The position numbers and the translations under genes are program-made. Shown one piece after another: positions 36,756 to 46,678 of a stretch of 64,000 bases of DNA (within the stretch, counting starts at the first letter, position 1; every line of letters begins with the position of its first letter). The stretch is from Colwellia polaris (GTDB lineage Bacteria; Pseudomonadota; Gammaproteobacteria; Enterobacterales; Alteromonadaceae), in the NCBI RefSeq assembly GCF_002104515.1, contig NZ_NBOE01000004.1, forward strand, positions 227,349 to 291,348, in the 5' to 3' direction. Under the pieces are notes generated by a model. The model worked only from the letters and a program-made list of their open reading frames with translations. It ran no database searches and was not told the DNA's origin.

Positions 36756-37321
36756 ATTTATTACCATGGCGCGAAGAAGCCGAAAAAGCTAAGCAACGTG
36801 AGTACTTCACTGTTTTAACTGTCGTCGCCTTAATAGCGTTTGTAATTGTGTTCTCTGTAAATCAATTTTATCAGATGCGAATTGATGGCCAGCAACAACG
36901 TAATCAATTTTTACAAAACGAAATACAAATTTTAGACTTACGCATTTCAAAAATAAAATCGCTTAACGAAAAGAAAAAAGAACTTCAAAAGCGCACAAGT
37001 GTTGTTGAACAATTACAACGTAGTCGTAATGTAGGCACACAAGTTTTAGACGAAATTGCAAAAGTGGTACCAAACGGTATATACCTTACACGCTTGGAAA
37101 AGCAAGGTAACAGTTTAAATATTATCGGCAAAAGTGAATCAAATAACCATTTAGCGAATATGATCAGGGAAATAGAAAGTTCTGATTTATTTGAAGATGC
37201 GATACTTGAGTCTATAACTTCAAACGATGCGAAAAGTAAATTATTAAGTGATTTTAAAATGCGTGTTCGAATCAAAGGTTTGATCAATTTAAATGAATCT
37301 ACTAATCAAGGAGCGCCATAA
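36743..37321 (+). CDS. pilN: Type IV pilus assembly protein PilN
   Basis: A 192-residue bitopic inner-membrane protein. The N-terminus carries INLLPWREEAEK, the PilM-docking motif. One membrane helix follows at about 22-42 (FTVLTVVALIAFVIVFSVN), then a coiled coil and a ferredoxin-like periplasmic domain (VPNGIYLTRLEKQGNSLNII). It forms the alignment subcomplex with PilO. It overlaps pilM by 13 bp, and its last base starts pilO. Confidence 0.94.
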   Translation: MAYINLLPWREEAEKAKQREYFTVLTVVALIAFVIVFSVNQFYQMRIDGQQQRNQFLQNEIQILDLRISKIKSLNEKKKELQKRTSVVEQLQRSRNVGTQVLDEIAKVVPNGIYLTRLEKQGNSLNIIGKSESNNHLANMIREIESSDLFEDAILESITSNDAKSKLLSDFKMRVRIKGLINLNESTNQGAP

Positions 37322-37926
37322 TGAATTTTGACTTATCGGAATTTATGGAGCAATTTGATGGCTTAGAGCTTGATAATATTGGACAATGGCCGAAGGCGGC
37401 TAAAATAGTATTATCGATATTCTTAGTTATTTTAGTGTTAGGTCTAGGTTACGTTTTAATGATCAGTGATCAAATTAAACAACTAGAACGTGTAACTTTA
37501 GAAGAGTCGACGCTAAAACAACAATATCAAGCTAAATATCATATTGCCGCTAATTTAGAGTTATTTGAACAACAAATGATAGAAGCAGAAGCTATGTTTG
37601 CGAATCAATTAAAAAGTTTACCAGAAAGTCATGAAACACCTGGCTTACTTGATGATATAACTTTTGTTGGCACAACGACTGGCCTTGATTTTGTAAAATT
37701 GAATTGGCAACCAGAAATAGAGCAAGAGATTTATATTGAGTTACCTATCGATATAGAAGTTATAGGCTCATATCATGAGTTTGGTCAATTCGTAAGTAGG
37801 ATTGCTGGGCTACCCCGTATTGTTACATTGCACGACTTCGACATTAATTTACAAAAACAAACATCAGGTGACTTAAAGTTAAAGCTTCAGGCTAAAACCT
37901 ATCGTTATAGGGAGGCTGCAGAGTAA
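37321..37926 (+). CDS. pilO: Type IV pilus assembly protein PilO
   Basis: A 201-residue bitopic protein. It has a short cytoplasmic N-terminus, a membrane helix at about 30-50 (IVLSIFLVILVLGLGYVLMI), a coiled coil and a periplasmic domain (LDFVKLNWQPEIEQEIYIEL). It pairs with PilN and passes contacts to PilP. It is coupled to both neighbours by one-base stop/start overlaps. Confidence 0.94.
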   Translation: MNFDLSEFMEQFDGLELDNIGQWPKAAKIVLSIFLVILVLGLGYVLMISDQIKQLERVTLEESTLKQQYQAKYHIAANLELFEQQMIEAEAMFANQLKSLPESHETPGLLDDITFVGTTTGLDFVKLNWQPEIEQEIYIELPIDIEVIGSYHEFGQFVSRIAGLPRIVTLHDFDINLQKQTSGDLKLKLQAKTYRYREAAE

Positions 37927-38459
37927 TGAAAAAATTAATTTTATTAAGTGCTGTTATGCTAACTGGCTGTTTTAACGATACTGACGATCTAAAACAACAT
38001 ATTGCTACAGTCCAATCAGGCACCAGCAATACAATTGAGCCGATGCCAGAAGTTAGAGTTTTTGACCATTTTGATTACTCTGCTGATGTTTTACGTAGTC
38101 CATTTGACGTACCTAAACCAGAAGCAATTCAAGAAAAAATTCAACAAATGTCAGGTTGTTTAAGTCCAGATCCGCGTAGAAGAAAACAACCGTTAGAAAA
38201 ATATTCTCTGAGTAGTTTAGTGATGCGTGGCACGTTAGGTGAGCTAGGTGTTACATGGGCACTCGTAGAAGCATCTGACAGCACGTTACATCGAGTTGCT
38301 GTTGGTAGCTACGTAGGGTTAAATCACGGTAAAATTACCACGGTAAGCCAAGATAATGTAAAAGTATTAGAGTTAATCCCAGATGGCGCTGGGTGCTGGG
38401 TTGAGCGTGAAACTGTCGTTACCATGACGCAGACAAGTGCAGAGGGGCAAAGGAATTAA
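37926..38459 (+). CDS. pilP: Type IV pilus lipoprotein PilP
   Basis: A 177-residue lipoprotein. The lipobox LTGC places the acylated cysteine near residue 15. A flexible linker follows, then a beta-sandwich domain (LSSLVMRGTLGELGVTWALV, HRVAVGSYVGLNHGKITTVS) typical of PilP. It bridges the PilNO inner-membrane frame and the PilQ secretin. It overlaps pilQ by one base. Confidence 0.94.
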   Translation: MKKLILLSAVMLTGCFNDTDDLKQHIATVQSGTSNTIEPMPEVRVFDHFDYSADVLRSPFDVPKPEAIQEKIQQMSGCLSPDPRRRKQPLEKYSLSSLVMRGTLGELGVTWALVEASDSTLHRVAVGSYVGLNHGKITTVSQDNVKVLELIPDGAGCWVERETVVTMTQTSAEGQRN

Positions 38460-40516
38460 TGTTGCTATTTAATATAATAAAAAATGATAATCTTATGACA
38501 CATTTCAAAAAAATGAAGTTAGTTACAATCGCTTATATATGTGCGTTTAGCACTTTTTCTTGGGCAAGTGAATTAACAGGCATCAGCTATAACACTATTC
38601 AAAATAATGAAATTGAACTGGTATTTGAGCTATCAGATAAGATTGTTGTACAACCCGAAGTTAGTACTTCGATGTCTCCTGCGCAGGTTAGAATTACCTT
38701 TGATGCAGATCAATTTAGCCCTACGGTTGCTGTAACACTGATCGAGCACGCTGGCGTTAATAATATTCAAGTACAAAAAATAGCTGGGAAAGTGGTTGCT
38801 GACGTTAATTTACAGCATTTGTCAGTTTTTGATGTAGTGCAAAAAGACAATACTTTTGCTTTAACTTTAAATACAGGTCAAGTAAATCAATCCGTAACAC
38901 AGTTAATTCCGCTTGGGCATGGTTTTATCAATCAAATAGATAATATTGATTTTAAGCGTGGTCAAGAAAATGAAGCGCAATTATTGGTTAAACTCATTGA
39001 TAGCAAAGTAGCGGTTGACGTAAGTGATAAACTTGGCAAGCTTTACATTGAATTTCATAACACTGAGATTTTAGATGACTTTATTTATAAATTAGATGTG
39101 ACTGATTTTGGTACCTTAGTTACCGGAATAGAAACATTTAGAGAAGGGCGTAATGCACGTTTAGTTGTTGATATTAACGGCCCATTTGAGTACAAACATC
39201 AACAATTCAATGATGTATTTTCATTAACGGTAAATGCTAAGGTTAAACAAGATGGTTATTTAGGCGAAGAAGAAACCTTCAGCGGCAGAGCTATCTCATT
39301 AAACTTTCAGGATATTTCTGTACGTACCGTATTACAAATAGTTGCTGATTATAATGGCTTTAACTTAGTGACCAGTGACACCGTTGCGGGCAATATTACC
39401 TTACGACTAGATGGTGTGCCTTGGGACCAAGCTCTCGATATAATTTTAAAAGTTAAGGGCTTAGATAAACGCATGGAAGGCAACATTTTAATGGTTGCAC
39501 CAAGCGATGAATTAGCCGCACGAGAAGCTAGAGACTTACAAGCACAGCAACAAGTTGAAGAGTTAGCGCCGTTATATTCTGAATATGTACAAGTAAATTA
39601 CGCTAAAGCAGCAGAGTTTGCGGCCCTAATAAAGAATGAAGAAAACAGCATATTATCGCTACGCGGAAGCGTTAGTGTTGATGAGAGAACGAATACCTTA
39701 TTAATTCGCGATACGGCAACCAGTATTGAAGATATTAAACGTATGGTTTCGGTATTAGATATTCCTGTGCGCCAAGTTATTATTGAATCTCGTATGGTAA
39801 CGGTAAAAGATAATATCAACGAAGAGTTAGGTATTCGCTGGGGTGTTACGGATACAGGCTCTGATTCTGCAACCTCAGGCTCATTAACGGGCGCCGATAA
39901 TGCAGGTAATGGCATAATACCCTCTTTAAGCGATCGACTTAATGTTAATTTACCTGTAGCTAACCCTGCGGGAAGTATTGCATTTCAAGTTGCGCGTTTA
40001 GCAGATGGTACTATATTAGATCTTGAATTGAGTGCGATGGAAAAAGAAAACAAAGGCGAAATAATTGCCAGTCCGCGCATAACTACGGCAAATCAAAAAG
40101 AAGCCTATATTGAGCAAGGTGTTGAAATACCTTATCAAGAAGCGGCTTCTAGTGGTGCCACATCAACTCAGTTTAAAAAAGCGGTACTAAGTTTAACGGT
40201 AACACCTCACATTACACCGGATGACAGAATTATTTTGGACCTTGTGGTAACTCAAGATACGGTATCTGATGTTTCAAATGGCACAGCACCAGCTATTGAT
40301 ACACAGCGTATTGGCACACAGGTATTGGTTAATAATGGCGAAACAATCGTACTAGGTGGTATTTATCAGCAACAAATTATTAGTTCTGTATCAAAGGTAC
40401 CTGTTTTAGGTGATATTCCATATTTTGGTTGGATGTTTAGAAATAGTAGTAACTTCAATGAGAAAAAAGAACTACTAATATTCGTTACACCACGCATAGT
40501 TACGGAAAGATTTTAA
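38459..40516 (+). CDS. pilQ: Type IV pilus secretin PilQ
   Basis: A 685-residue outer-membrane secretin. ATG 38459 has AAAGG 6 nt upstream; later in-frame ATGs at 38495 or 38513 would give a more ordinary signal peptide. Two AMIN-type domains (about 40-250, peptidoglycan binding) are followed by an STN/N0 domain (ISLNFQDISVRTVLQIVADY), an N1 domain, and the secretin core from about 460, with VEIPYQEAASSG and VPVLGDIPYFGWMFRNS near the end. It forms the gated channel through which the pilus exits. It is the last gene of the pil operon. Confidence 0.95.
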   Translation: MLLFNIIKNDNLMTHFKKMKLVTIAYICAFSTFSWASELTGISYNTIQNNEIELVFELSDKIVVQPEVSTSMSPAQVRITFDADQFSPTVAVTLIEHAGVNNIQVQKIAGKVVADVNLQHLSVFDVVQKDNTFALTLNTGQVNQSVTQLIPLGHGFINQIDNIDFKRGQENEAQLLVKLIDSKVAVDVSDKLGKLYIEFHNTEILDDFIYKLDVTDFGTLVTGIETFREGRNARLVVDINGPFEYKHQQFNDVFSLTVNAKVKQDGYLGEEETFSGRAISLNFQDISVRTVLQIVADYNGFNLVTSDTVAGNITLRLDGVPWDQALDIILKVKGLDKRMEGNILMVAPSDELAAREARDLQAQQQVEELAPLYSEYVQVNYAKAAEFAALIKNEENSILSLRGSVSVDERTNTLLIRDTATSIEDIKRMVSVLDIPVRQVIIESRMVTVKDNINEELGIRWGVTDTGSDSATSGSLTGADNAGNGIIPSLSDRLNVNLPVANPAGSIAFQVARLADGTILDLELSAMEKENKGEIIASPRITTANQKEAYIEQGVEIPYQEAASSGATSTQFKKAVLSLTVTPHITPDDRIILDLVVTQDTVSDVSNGTAPAIDTQRIGTQVLVNNGETIVLGGIYQQQIISSVSKVPVLGDIPYFGWMFRNSSNFNEKKELLIFVTPRIVTERF

Positions 40517-40524
40517 GTTAATTT

Positions 40525-40555
40525 GCATGTAAGGTGGTGTTTTCACCTTACATGC
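40525..40555 (+). terminator. Hairpin after pilQ
   Basis: A perfect 12-bp stem (GCATGTAAGGTG/CACCTTACATGC) with a 7-nt loop begins 8 bp after the pilQ stop. It is not followed by a long T-run, so termination may be partial, allowing read-through to aroK. Confidence 0.55.
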
Positions 40556-40585
40556 TTGCAATTTGTACCCAACAATTGCGATAAT
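40556..40585 (+). promoter_or_regulatory. Possible aroK promoter
   Basis: TTGCAA (40556-40561) and GATAAT (40580-40585) are spaced 18 bp apart, directly after the pilQ hairpin. The predicted leader of about 70 nt contains a small hairpin GAGGGA-GGT-TCCCTC at 40604-40618 before the aroK ATG at 40661. Confidence 0.5.
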
Positions 40586-40660
40586 TGCGCCCTTGAAATT
40601 TTCGAGGGAGGTTCCCTCTTACCTGTTCACGTAATAAATAAACGAGTATTAATTAATCTA

Positions 40661-41179
40661 ATGGCAGAAAAACGTAATATTTTCCTTGTAGGCCCAATGG
40701 GCGCAGGCAAAAGCACCATTGGTAGAGAATTAGCAGATAAGCTACATTTAGAGTTTTTTGATTCCGATCAAGAAATTGAGCGCCGTACTGGTGCAGATAT
40801 CGCATGGGTTTTTGATCTAGAAGGCGAAGAAGGCTTTCGACTAAGAGAAGAATCAGTCATTGAAGACTTAAGTGAAAAACAGGGTATTGTTTTAGCTACT
40901 GGCGGTGGATCTGTGATCAGCCCACAAGTACGCAATCGCTTATCAGCACGCGGTATTGTTGTTTATCTAGAAACCACGATAGATAAACAAGTTGCACGTA
41001 CGCAAAGAGACCGTCGTCGTCCGCTTCTCCAAACTGATGAAGAACCAAGAACTGTACTTGAAAACCTAGCTGTTGAGCGAAATCCGTTATATGAAGAAAT
41101 TGCCGATGTTATCGTGCAAACGGATGACCAAAGCGCTAAGGTTGTTGCAAGTAAAATAGTAGAACGTTTAGACTTTTAA
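40661..41179 (+). CDS. aroK: Shikimate kinase
   Basis: ATG 40661 gives 172 residues ([20 protein letters not shown]), the normal AroK length. The longer frame from 40523 covers the pilQ hairpin and promoter and is rejected. Landmarks are the P-loop GPMGAGKST, the shikimate-binding [11 protein letters not shown] and [10 protein letters not shown], the GGGSV motif and the lid RDRRRPLL. It phosphorylates shikimate at O3 on the way to chorismate. It lies 11 bp before aroB and forms a shared unit with it. Confidence 0.96.
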   Translation: MAEKRNIFLVGPMGAGKSTIGRELADKLHLEFFDSDQEIERRTGADIAWVFDLEGEEGFRLREESVIEDLSEKQGIVLATGGGSVISPQVRNRLSARGIVVYLETTIDKQVARTQRDRRRPLLQTDEEPRTVLENLAVERNPLYEEIADVIVQTDDQSAKVVASKIVERLDF

Positions 41180-41190
41180 ACATAATACTT

Positions 41191-42255
41191 ATGACCACTC
41201 TTCAAGTTAAGCTTGGCAAACGCAGCTACCCAATCTATATAGACAGCGGGTTACTATCAAATAGTAAACTGCTGTCTAGTCATATCCGCAGTAAGCGAGT
41301 TTGCATTGTTAGTAATAACATAGTTGCACCACTTTATCTTGAGCAAATGAAAACCAGCTTAAAGGATTTCAATGTAGATGAAATCGTTTTACCTGATGGT
41401 GAAGCTCAGAAAAGCTTAGCAAATTTTGAGCTTATAATGTCTCATCTACTCGCGGGTAATCACGGTAGAGATACTACTTTGATAGCGTTAGGTGGCGGTG
41501 TTATTGGTGATATCACTGGTTTTGCTGCTGCATGTTATCAACGCGGTATTGATTTTATTCAAGTGCCTACCACCGTATTGTCACAAGTAGATTCCTCTGT
41601 TGGTGGTAAAACCGCAGTCAACCATCCGCTAGGTAAAAATATGATAGGCGCGTTCTATCAACCTAAAGCTGTTTTTATAGACTTAGCAAGCCTAGTTACA
41701 TTACCTGTTAGAGAGTTTAACGCAGGTATGGCTGAAGTGATCAAATATGGCATACTCGGCGATGGTGAGTTTTTTACTTGGCTTGAACAACATATAGATG
41801 CAATTAAAGCCGGTGATAATAAAATTTTAATGCAAATGATCGAACGTTGCTGTCAATGTAAAGCAAATATAGTTGCTGAAGATGAAACAGAAGCTGGTGT
41901 TCGTGCATTATTAAATTTAGGTCACACCTTCGGCCATGCCATTGAGGCTGATCAAGGTTATGGTAACTGGTTGCATGGTGAGGCAGTTGCCACTGGCATG
42001 GTACTTGCTGCTAAAACTTCAGTAGCAATGAATTTGCTTGAAGTGTCAGATCTTCGTCGTATTGAAGCTTTACTGCTTGCCTTTGATTTACCGCTAATCG
42101 CACCCAAGAATATGGGGTTTGATGAATTTATTTGTCATATGCGTCGCGATAAAAAGAATTTAGCTGGTAATCTTCGATTTATTCTTCCGACCGCCATAGG
42201 TCGTTCTGAAATCAACGATGATGTTAGCGTGGAGCTCCTTCAGCAAATTCTGTAA
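41191..42255 (+). CDS. aroB: 3-dehydroquinate synthase
   Basis: A 354-residue NAD-dependent enzyme. It has the NAD and substrate segments [40 protein letters not shown] and [10 protein letters not shown]. Zinc ligands are in [20 protein letters not shown] and [11 protein letters not shown], and RDKKNL lies near the end. It converts DAHP to 3-dehydroquinate, the second step of the shikimate pathway. Order aroK-aroB-damX-dam is conserved in gammaproteobacteria. Confidence 0.96.
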   Translation: MTTLQVKLGKRSYPIYIDSGLLSNSKLLSSHIRSKRVCIVSNNIVAPLYLEQMKTSLKDFNVDEIVLPDGEAQKSLANFELIMSHLLAGNHGRDTTLIALGGGVIGDITGFAAACYQRGIDFIQVPTTVLSQVDSSVGGKTAVNHPLGKNMIGAFYQPKAVFIDLASLVTLPVREFNAGMAEVIKYGILGDGEFFTWLEQHIDAIKAGDNKILMQMIERCCQCKANIVAEDETEAGVRALLNLGHTFGHAIEADQGYGNWLHGEAVATGMVLAAKTSVAMNLLEVSDLRRIEALLLAFDLPLIAPKNMGFDEFICHMRRDKKNLAGNLRFILPTAIGRSEINDDVSVELLQQIL

Positions 42256-42276
42256 TTAATTCAGAATAGGTGAAGC

Positions 42277-43638
42277 ATGTCGGCTTTAACAAAAAACATT
42301 AATATATCTGACAATAATACCAGCGTCACTAAAATTAGTGCCCAAGCACGCATTGATTATATTTTACGTTTTTCAAAGCAAGCTATTCTTGTTATTGACG
42401 AAAGCGTTGAACAGAACACAACCATATCTAATCAACTTTTAGCAAACTTACCTGAGCAGCATAACGTTGCTTATGTTGCGCTTTCTTCGCAGTTCAACAA
42501 TATTCAAATTCGTTGTCGTATTATCGAACAGCTATACACTGGCGAACTTTTTGATCCAGAAATTTCGTTAGCCGTAAGTGTGATTAATTTAGCAAAAAAA
42601 TCAAAACAAAGTATCAGCATTGTGCTAGATAGAGCTCAGCATCTATCTTTACAAATTTCACATGAATTAACGCAATTAGCTTTAATTGCTAAAAAATCAA
42701 ACTTAACTGTAAATGTTGTTATGTTTGGTTCACTACAAGCGGGTAGAAATATTGCCATTAACAAGAGCTTATTTGATAATAAACTCTCATTATTATCATC
42801 GCAATCAGGGCAGTTACTTTCACCAACTTCTTCAATATTTAAAAAAAGTTCAATCAAATGGTCTTTCAGTAAACGCAATAAATGGCTATTAAGTGCAGCA
42901 ATACTTTTAATTTTGATTTCTGCATTGGTGATTAAACTATTACATTTAGACAGCTTTAACTTTGCGAAACCAATAACAGCATTAGGTTCAGATAATGTAT
43001 CGCTAACAAAGACTTTGTCGCAACCGCAAACGATGGTGATAGAAAGTAAAAATGTTAGTCAATCGAGTTCAGATATCACAACAGATGAAATAATAAAAAC
43101 ATATGAGAGGGCTGTACCAACAGATATTTATTTATCGCTAGTAAGCCCTAAGACAGTCGTAATTAAGAAAAATGAGCCCTTACCTGCGACCTCATTCGAT
43201 ATTATTTCAGCAATCACTACAAGCGAAGCAGATACTGTAATAGAGACTCAACTTGAGAGTGCGATTAATGTATTGCCTCAAGAAGAACAGAGTACAATCC
43301 CAACTTCTAAAGTAGCGATTAATCATACGAATAGTCTCCAAGTAGACAATGATTTTTATGCCACCAAAACTGGATATGTTATTCAACTATCTGCGTTCAG
43401 TGATTTAGCCCTTCCTCAGGAATATTTAAAAGCCTTAGATAGCATTGAATACCATATTTACCAGCGGCTATTAAATGAACAACCACTTATGGTGTTCACC
43501 AGTAAGGTTTATGCTGAAAAATCAGCTGCACAAGCTGCGTTATCAACTTTACCGGCGTTGCTTTTATCTAGGCAGCCATGGATCAAGCCAACGAGTATAG
43601 TTAATAACGAAATCAATGCATTTCAGAGCTCCCAATAA
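42277..43638 (+). CDS. damX: SPOR-domain cell division protein DamX
   Basis: A 453-residue bitopic protein. The N-terminal cytoplasmic region (about 20-180) resembles the degenerate ATPase-like part of DamX (AILVIDESVEQNTTISNQLL, IVLDRAQHLSLQISHELTQL). A membrane helix follows at about 205-225 (WLLSAAILLILISALVIKLL), then a low-complexity periplasmic linker and a C-terminal SPOR domain (about 365-445: YVIQLSAFSDL, YHIYQRLLNEQPLMVFTSKV). SPOR domains bind denuded septal glycan, so the protein should collect at the division site. Position between aroB and dam supports the name. Confidence 0.88.
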   Translation: MSALTKNINISDNNTSVTKISAQARIDYILRFSKQAILVIDESVEQNTTISNQLLANLPEQHNVAYVALSSQFNNIQIRCRIIEQLYTGELFDPEISLAVSVINLAKKSKQSISIVLDRAQHLSLQISHELTQLALIAKKSNLTVNVVMFGSLQAGRNIAINKSLFDNKLSLLSSQSGQLLSPTSSIFKKSSIKWSFSKRNKWLLSAAILLILISALVIKLLHLDSFNFAKPITALGSDNVSLTKTLSQPQTMVIESKNVSQSSSDITTDEIIKTYERAVPTDIYLSLVSPKTVVIKKNEPLPATSFDIISAITTSEADTVIETQLESAINVLPQEEQSTIPTSKVAINHTNSLQVDNDFYATKTGYVIQLSAFSDLALPQEYLKALDSIEYHIYQRLLNEQPLMVFTSKVYAEKSAAQAALSTLPALLLSRQPWIKPTSIVNNEINAFQSSQ

Positions 43639-43717
43639 TAACTAATTCAGGATACAATTCACCCTTACTTTTCAGATACTAATCATCTGGTATTAATTTT
43701 TAGAGTTTGTAGGTGTC

Positions 43718-44539
43718 ATGAAGAAGAAACATCGAGCGTTTTTAAAGTGGGCTGGTGGGAAATACGCTTTAAGCGATGTCATAAATTCTATGCTACCAAA
43801 AGGAAATCGTTTGATTGAGCCTTTTGTTGGTGCGGGTTCAGTATTTCTCAATAGTAATTACGACGAATATCTGTTGAGCGATATAAATCAAGATCTTGTA
43901 AATCTTTATCGCATCGTACAACGAACACCTGATAAGTTTATTGCAGATGCTCGCCGATTTTTTACACCAGAATATAATCAGGCTGAAAAATACTATCAAC
44001 TTCGTAAAGAGTTTAATGAAAGCAAAGATCCCTACTTTAGATCTTTAGTTTTTCTTTACATGAATCGCCATGGCTACAATGGCTTGTGTAGATATAATAA
44101 ATCGGGTGGCTATAACGTACCTTTTGGAAAATATAAACGCCCTTATTTTCCTGAAGAGGAACTGATATTTTTTGCTGAGAAAGCCAAGAAAGCTGTATTT
44201 ATATGTGATGGATATCGCCAAACTTTTGCTCATGCTAAATCAGGTGATGTGATTTACTGTGATCCGCCTTACGTGCCGTTAAGTAAAACAGCAAGTTTTA
44301 CCAGTTATTCAGGAAATGGTTTTGGCTTAGATGAACAAGCTGACCTTGCAAATGTTGCTGAAGAAGTCACTAAAGCTAAAACATCTAACATTACAGTACT
44401 CATAAGTAACCACGATACTATTTGGACAAGAAAAATATATGAGCACGCAAAAAAGCAGCAGTCGATAGAAGTATCTAGAACTATTAGCCAAAAAGGCAAT
44501 AAGCGAAATAAAGTCGCGGAGCTTCTTGCACTTTATTAA
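43718..44539 (+). CDS. dam: DNA adenine methyltransferase (GATC)
   Basis: A 273-residue class alpha adenine methyltransferase. The AdoMet site is FLKWAGGKYAL plus LIEPFVGAGSVFLN, and the catalytic motif IV is DPPY within VIYCDPPYVPLSKTASFTSY. It also has NRHGYNGLCRYNKSGGYNVPFG as in Dam and T4 Dam. It methylates N6 of adenine in GATC, guiding mismatch repair and replication timing. It follows damX by 79 bp, the classical arrangement. Confidence 0.95.
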   Translation: MKKKHRAFLKWAGGKYALSDVINSMLPKGNRLIEPFVGAGSVFLNSNYDEYLLSDINQDLVNLYRIVQRTPDKFIADARRFFTPEYNQAEKYYQLRKEFNESKDPYFRSLVFLYMNRHGYNGLCRYNKSGGYNVPFGKYKRPYFPEEELIFFAEKAKKAVFICDGYRQTFAHAKSGDVIYCDPPYVPLSKTASFTSYSGNGFGLDEQADLANVAEEVTKAKTSNITVLISNHDTIWTRKIYEHAKKQQSIEVSRTISQKGNKRNKVAELLALY

Positions 44540-44668
44540 GCTGTATTAAATGCATCAACATTAGCTGTTAGTTACTCCGCTAGCGATAAAGCCTTATCAC
44601 AATGAGTAATAACTAAATAACGCCAGTGCTCTGTAATATCAGCTTATAAAGTTAAGTATAAAGTATGC

Positions 44669-44860
44669 TTAACTTGGTATAACCAAGCTTACAATAACAA
44701 CTAATGAAGTTATAAAAAGTACAACGGCTAAAATACCGGCGATAACAAAATGGCTAAATTTACCTTGAGTAAAATCTCTTTTTCTATTTTTATCACTTTG
44801 AACGCCAAAAAATGCTGCACCGACACTTTTTAGTGTTTCTTTAAAGTTACTTGAAAACAT
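44669..44860 (-). CDS. DUF2970 small membrane protein
   Basis: ATG 44858-44860 with AAGGA upstream gives 63 residues; a TTG would add one. The conserved N-terminal part (LKSVGAAFFGVQSDKNRKRD, then F) is the DUF2970 signature. One membrane helix follows (VIAGILAVVLFITSLVVIVSL) at about residues 39-60. The function is unknown. It is convergent with dam. An 8-bp inverted repeat (AAGTTAAG/CTTAACTT, 44649-44675) overlaps its stop codon and may help termination. Confidence 0.82.
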   Translation of the reverse strand: MFSSNFKETLKSVGAAFFGVQSDKNRKRDFTQGKFSHFVIAGILAVVLFITSLVVIVSLVIPS

Positions 44861-44863
44861 CAA

Positions 44864-45214
44864 TTGTCCTTAATGATTAACGAGCTTTACGGCATAGTTT
44901 TAATAGTATGTTCTAATGCTGGGCTGCTATCAAGTTGGCAGTTCTAGCCAAATCAGAAAAAAAACCTCTATGTTTGTGCGTTTAGTGTCTGAAACTTTTA
45001 ATGCCTTATTTACTGCGCTTGTAAACAGCTGATAAGTTACCTTAATTAGTAAGAATATTTCGTTTGATATTTTTCTACTTTTGTATTGATATTTTCATTA
45101 TTTTGCTTATGGTTAAGTAGAGTATGAAAAGTTTAGTAACACGATTGACAACCAATTCACGGTTGTAAAATTGTACTGTATAAGCACGATACCAATAGGT
45201 ATTATTTTTATTGA
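44864..45214. other. Divergent gene-free interval
   Basis: About 350 AT-rich bases separate the DUF2970 gene from the 487-residue gene. A TTGACA at about 45147 followed after 15 bp by TAAAAT is a possible promoter toward the right. The intervening ACCAATTCACGGTTG contains CAACC/GGTTG dyad symmetry. No gene or RNA was recognised. Confidence 0.45.
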
Positions 45215-46678
45215 ATGGAATTAATGTCAAAATATTTAGCAGGTGATACTAATTTTACAGCTAAGGTCAAAATTTTACTGAGTAAAATTTATGGTCGCAG
45301 CCCTTTAAAAGACTCAGTCTTGGAAAGGGCTATTAGTTATTATGAATTAGAAGGAAGCGCACAAAATAAAATTCATAAGCTTAATGCCGAAATCTCCAAA
45401 ATAAGCAAAATTGGTAGCGAGAAAAGTAAAAATAAAGTCACGCGTTTGGAACGTGAAAAACGTGATTATCTGCAAGCTTTACGTCAAGAAAGTAACGAAA
45501 GAGCTCAGCATTTACAACTTATATGTCGCGATATAATTGAAATTTGTGAAGGTGAAACTCGTGCCGATACTAATAAAAAATCGGCAGAACTGCTTGGTAC
45601 TATTCAGCTTTTATCGCCAACAGAAGGAAGTAAGGTTGCTTCAGTAAATGAGCGCAATAAACCTTTATATCGAGGCGTACTCTCTTTAAGGTTACTCGAC
45701 CAAATTTGTTTAAAAACGCTCTCATCAGGGGCTTATTTAACACAAGAGCTCAGTAAAATATCAGAGTATAACTATCAAGAGCTTCGAACTGAGAACGAAG
45801 CAGCGTATCTGGAATTTGTAGACCATGTAAAAATTCCCATCTTAATGGCTGCCATTCTGCAAGATATAGGCAACTATCATCCTGATGCCCAGAAAATTAT
45901 GAAAGGGAGTGATGGTACAAAAGATGTCTTTCGTGGTTTATCAGTAGAAGAGCGAAAAGCTTTATTGCAAATTAATTATCGTGAAACGATGAAGTACCTC
46001 ATTAATGGTATTGGTATCGTCATGTATCTAGGTAACTCTAAAGAAGAGCGAGATACTTTTACAAAAGTTGAAACGAATAAACTACGCTTTGTTAAACAGT
46101 TGCTTAAAGGTAGTATTCAACCCAAGCTAGGTGTAGGAAATATATTAAAAATACCTCAAATATATACGGCGATTATTTTATCTACTAAAGAAAACTATAA
46201 TTACAAATTATTGCCGAAAGTCTATCAAGCGTTATATCAGAACGCGGAACGTGGCAATTGTTGTCGAAGCGTCGTTGATAGCTTGTATGAAATAACCGGC
46301 GATTTTCCGCAAGGTTACGGTGTAATTTATATTCCTAATGATACAGAACAAAGTGTACGATACGAATATGCGATTGTAACTCAGCTTTATCCAGAAGTAC
46401 CTAATGAGCCAACATGTCGTATAGCAACTCGGCAACTTTCCTTTATTGGACATGGGCATGACCTAGTCGTAAAGAAAACCAATAACCTTTACTTTGTAGA
46501 AACTGCGAAAGAGTTCTCCAGTATTAATAAAGAACGGCTAAATGAAATTTTAGAACTACTATCTTCAAATTATCTTGAGCGCAAAAAGCTCGATTTATTA
46601 CCACGCTGTTGGCAGCCAGACGAATTTTTTACACACAAAGTGAATCAAAAGCTTTGGAATCGAATTCGCTATAGTTAA
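45215..46678 (+). CDS. Uncharacterised protein, possibly degenerate HD-GYP
   Basis: A 487-residue soluble protein. Two adjacent start codons exist (45215 and 45224, the latter with GGA at better spacing). Residues 45-100 are a charged coiled coil (NKIHKLNAEISKISKIGSEK). Residues about 200-300 have the layout of an HD-GYP domain. AAILQDIGNYHPDAQKIMKG stands where LHDIGKIGIPDxIL is expected, followed by LSVEERKALLQINYRETMKY. Later, GDFPQGYGVIYIP recalls the segment after HD-GYP domains. The HD dyad is replaced by QD, and the GYP motif is not visible, so phosphodiesterase activity would not be expected. The relation is my inference from pattern only. It is convergent with argE. Confidence 0.5.
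   Translation: MELMSKYLAGDTNFTAKVKILLSKIYGRSPLKDSVLERAISYYELEGSAQNKIHKLNAEISKISKIGSEKSKNKVTRLEREKRDYLQALRQESNERAQHLQLICRDIIEICEGETRADTNKKSAELLGTIQLLSPTEGSKVASVNERNKPLYRGVLSLRLLDQICLKTLSSGAYLTQELSKISEYNYQELRTENEAAYLEFVDHVKIPILMAAILQDIGNYHPDAQKIMKGSDGTKDVFRGLSVEERKALLQINYRETMKYLINGIGIVMYLGNSKEERDTFTKVETNKLRFVKQLLKGSIQPKLGVGNILKIPQIYTAIILSTKENYNYKLLPKVYQALYQNAERGNCCRSVVDSLYEITGDFPQGYGVIYIPNDTEQSVRYEYAIVTQLYPEVPNEPTCRIATRQLSFIGHGHDLVVKKTNNLYFVETAKEFSSINKERLNEILELLSSNYLERKKLDLLPRCWQPDEFFTHKVNQKLWNRIRYS

Noticed and set aside
40523..40660. 46-codon N-terminal extension of aroK
   Set aside because: The extension would code through the pilQ hairpin and the predicted promoter, and AroK proteins start at [11 protein letters not shown].
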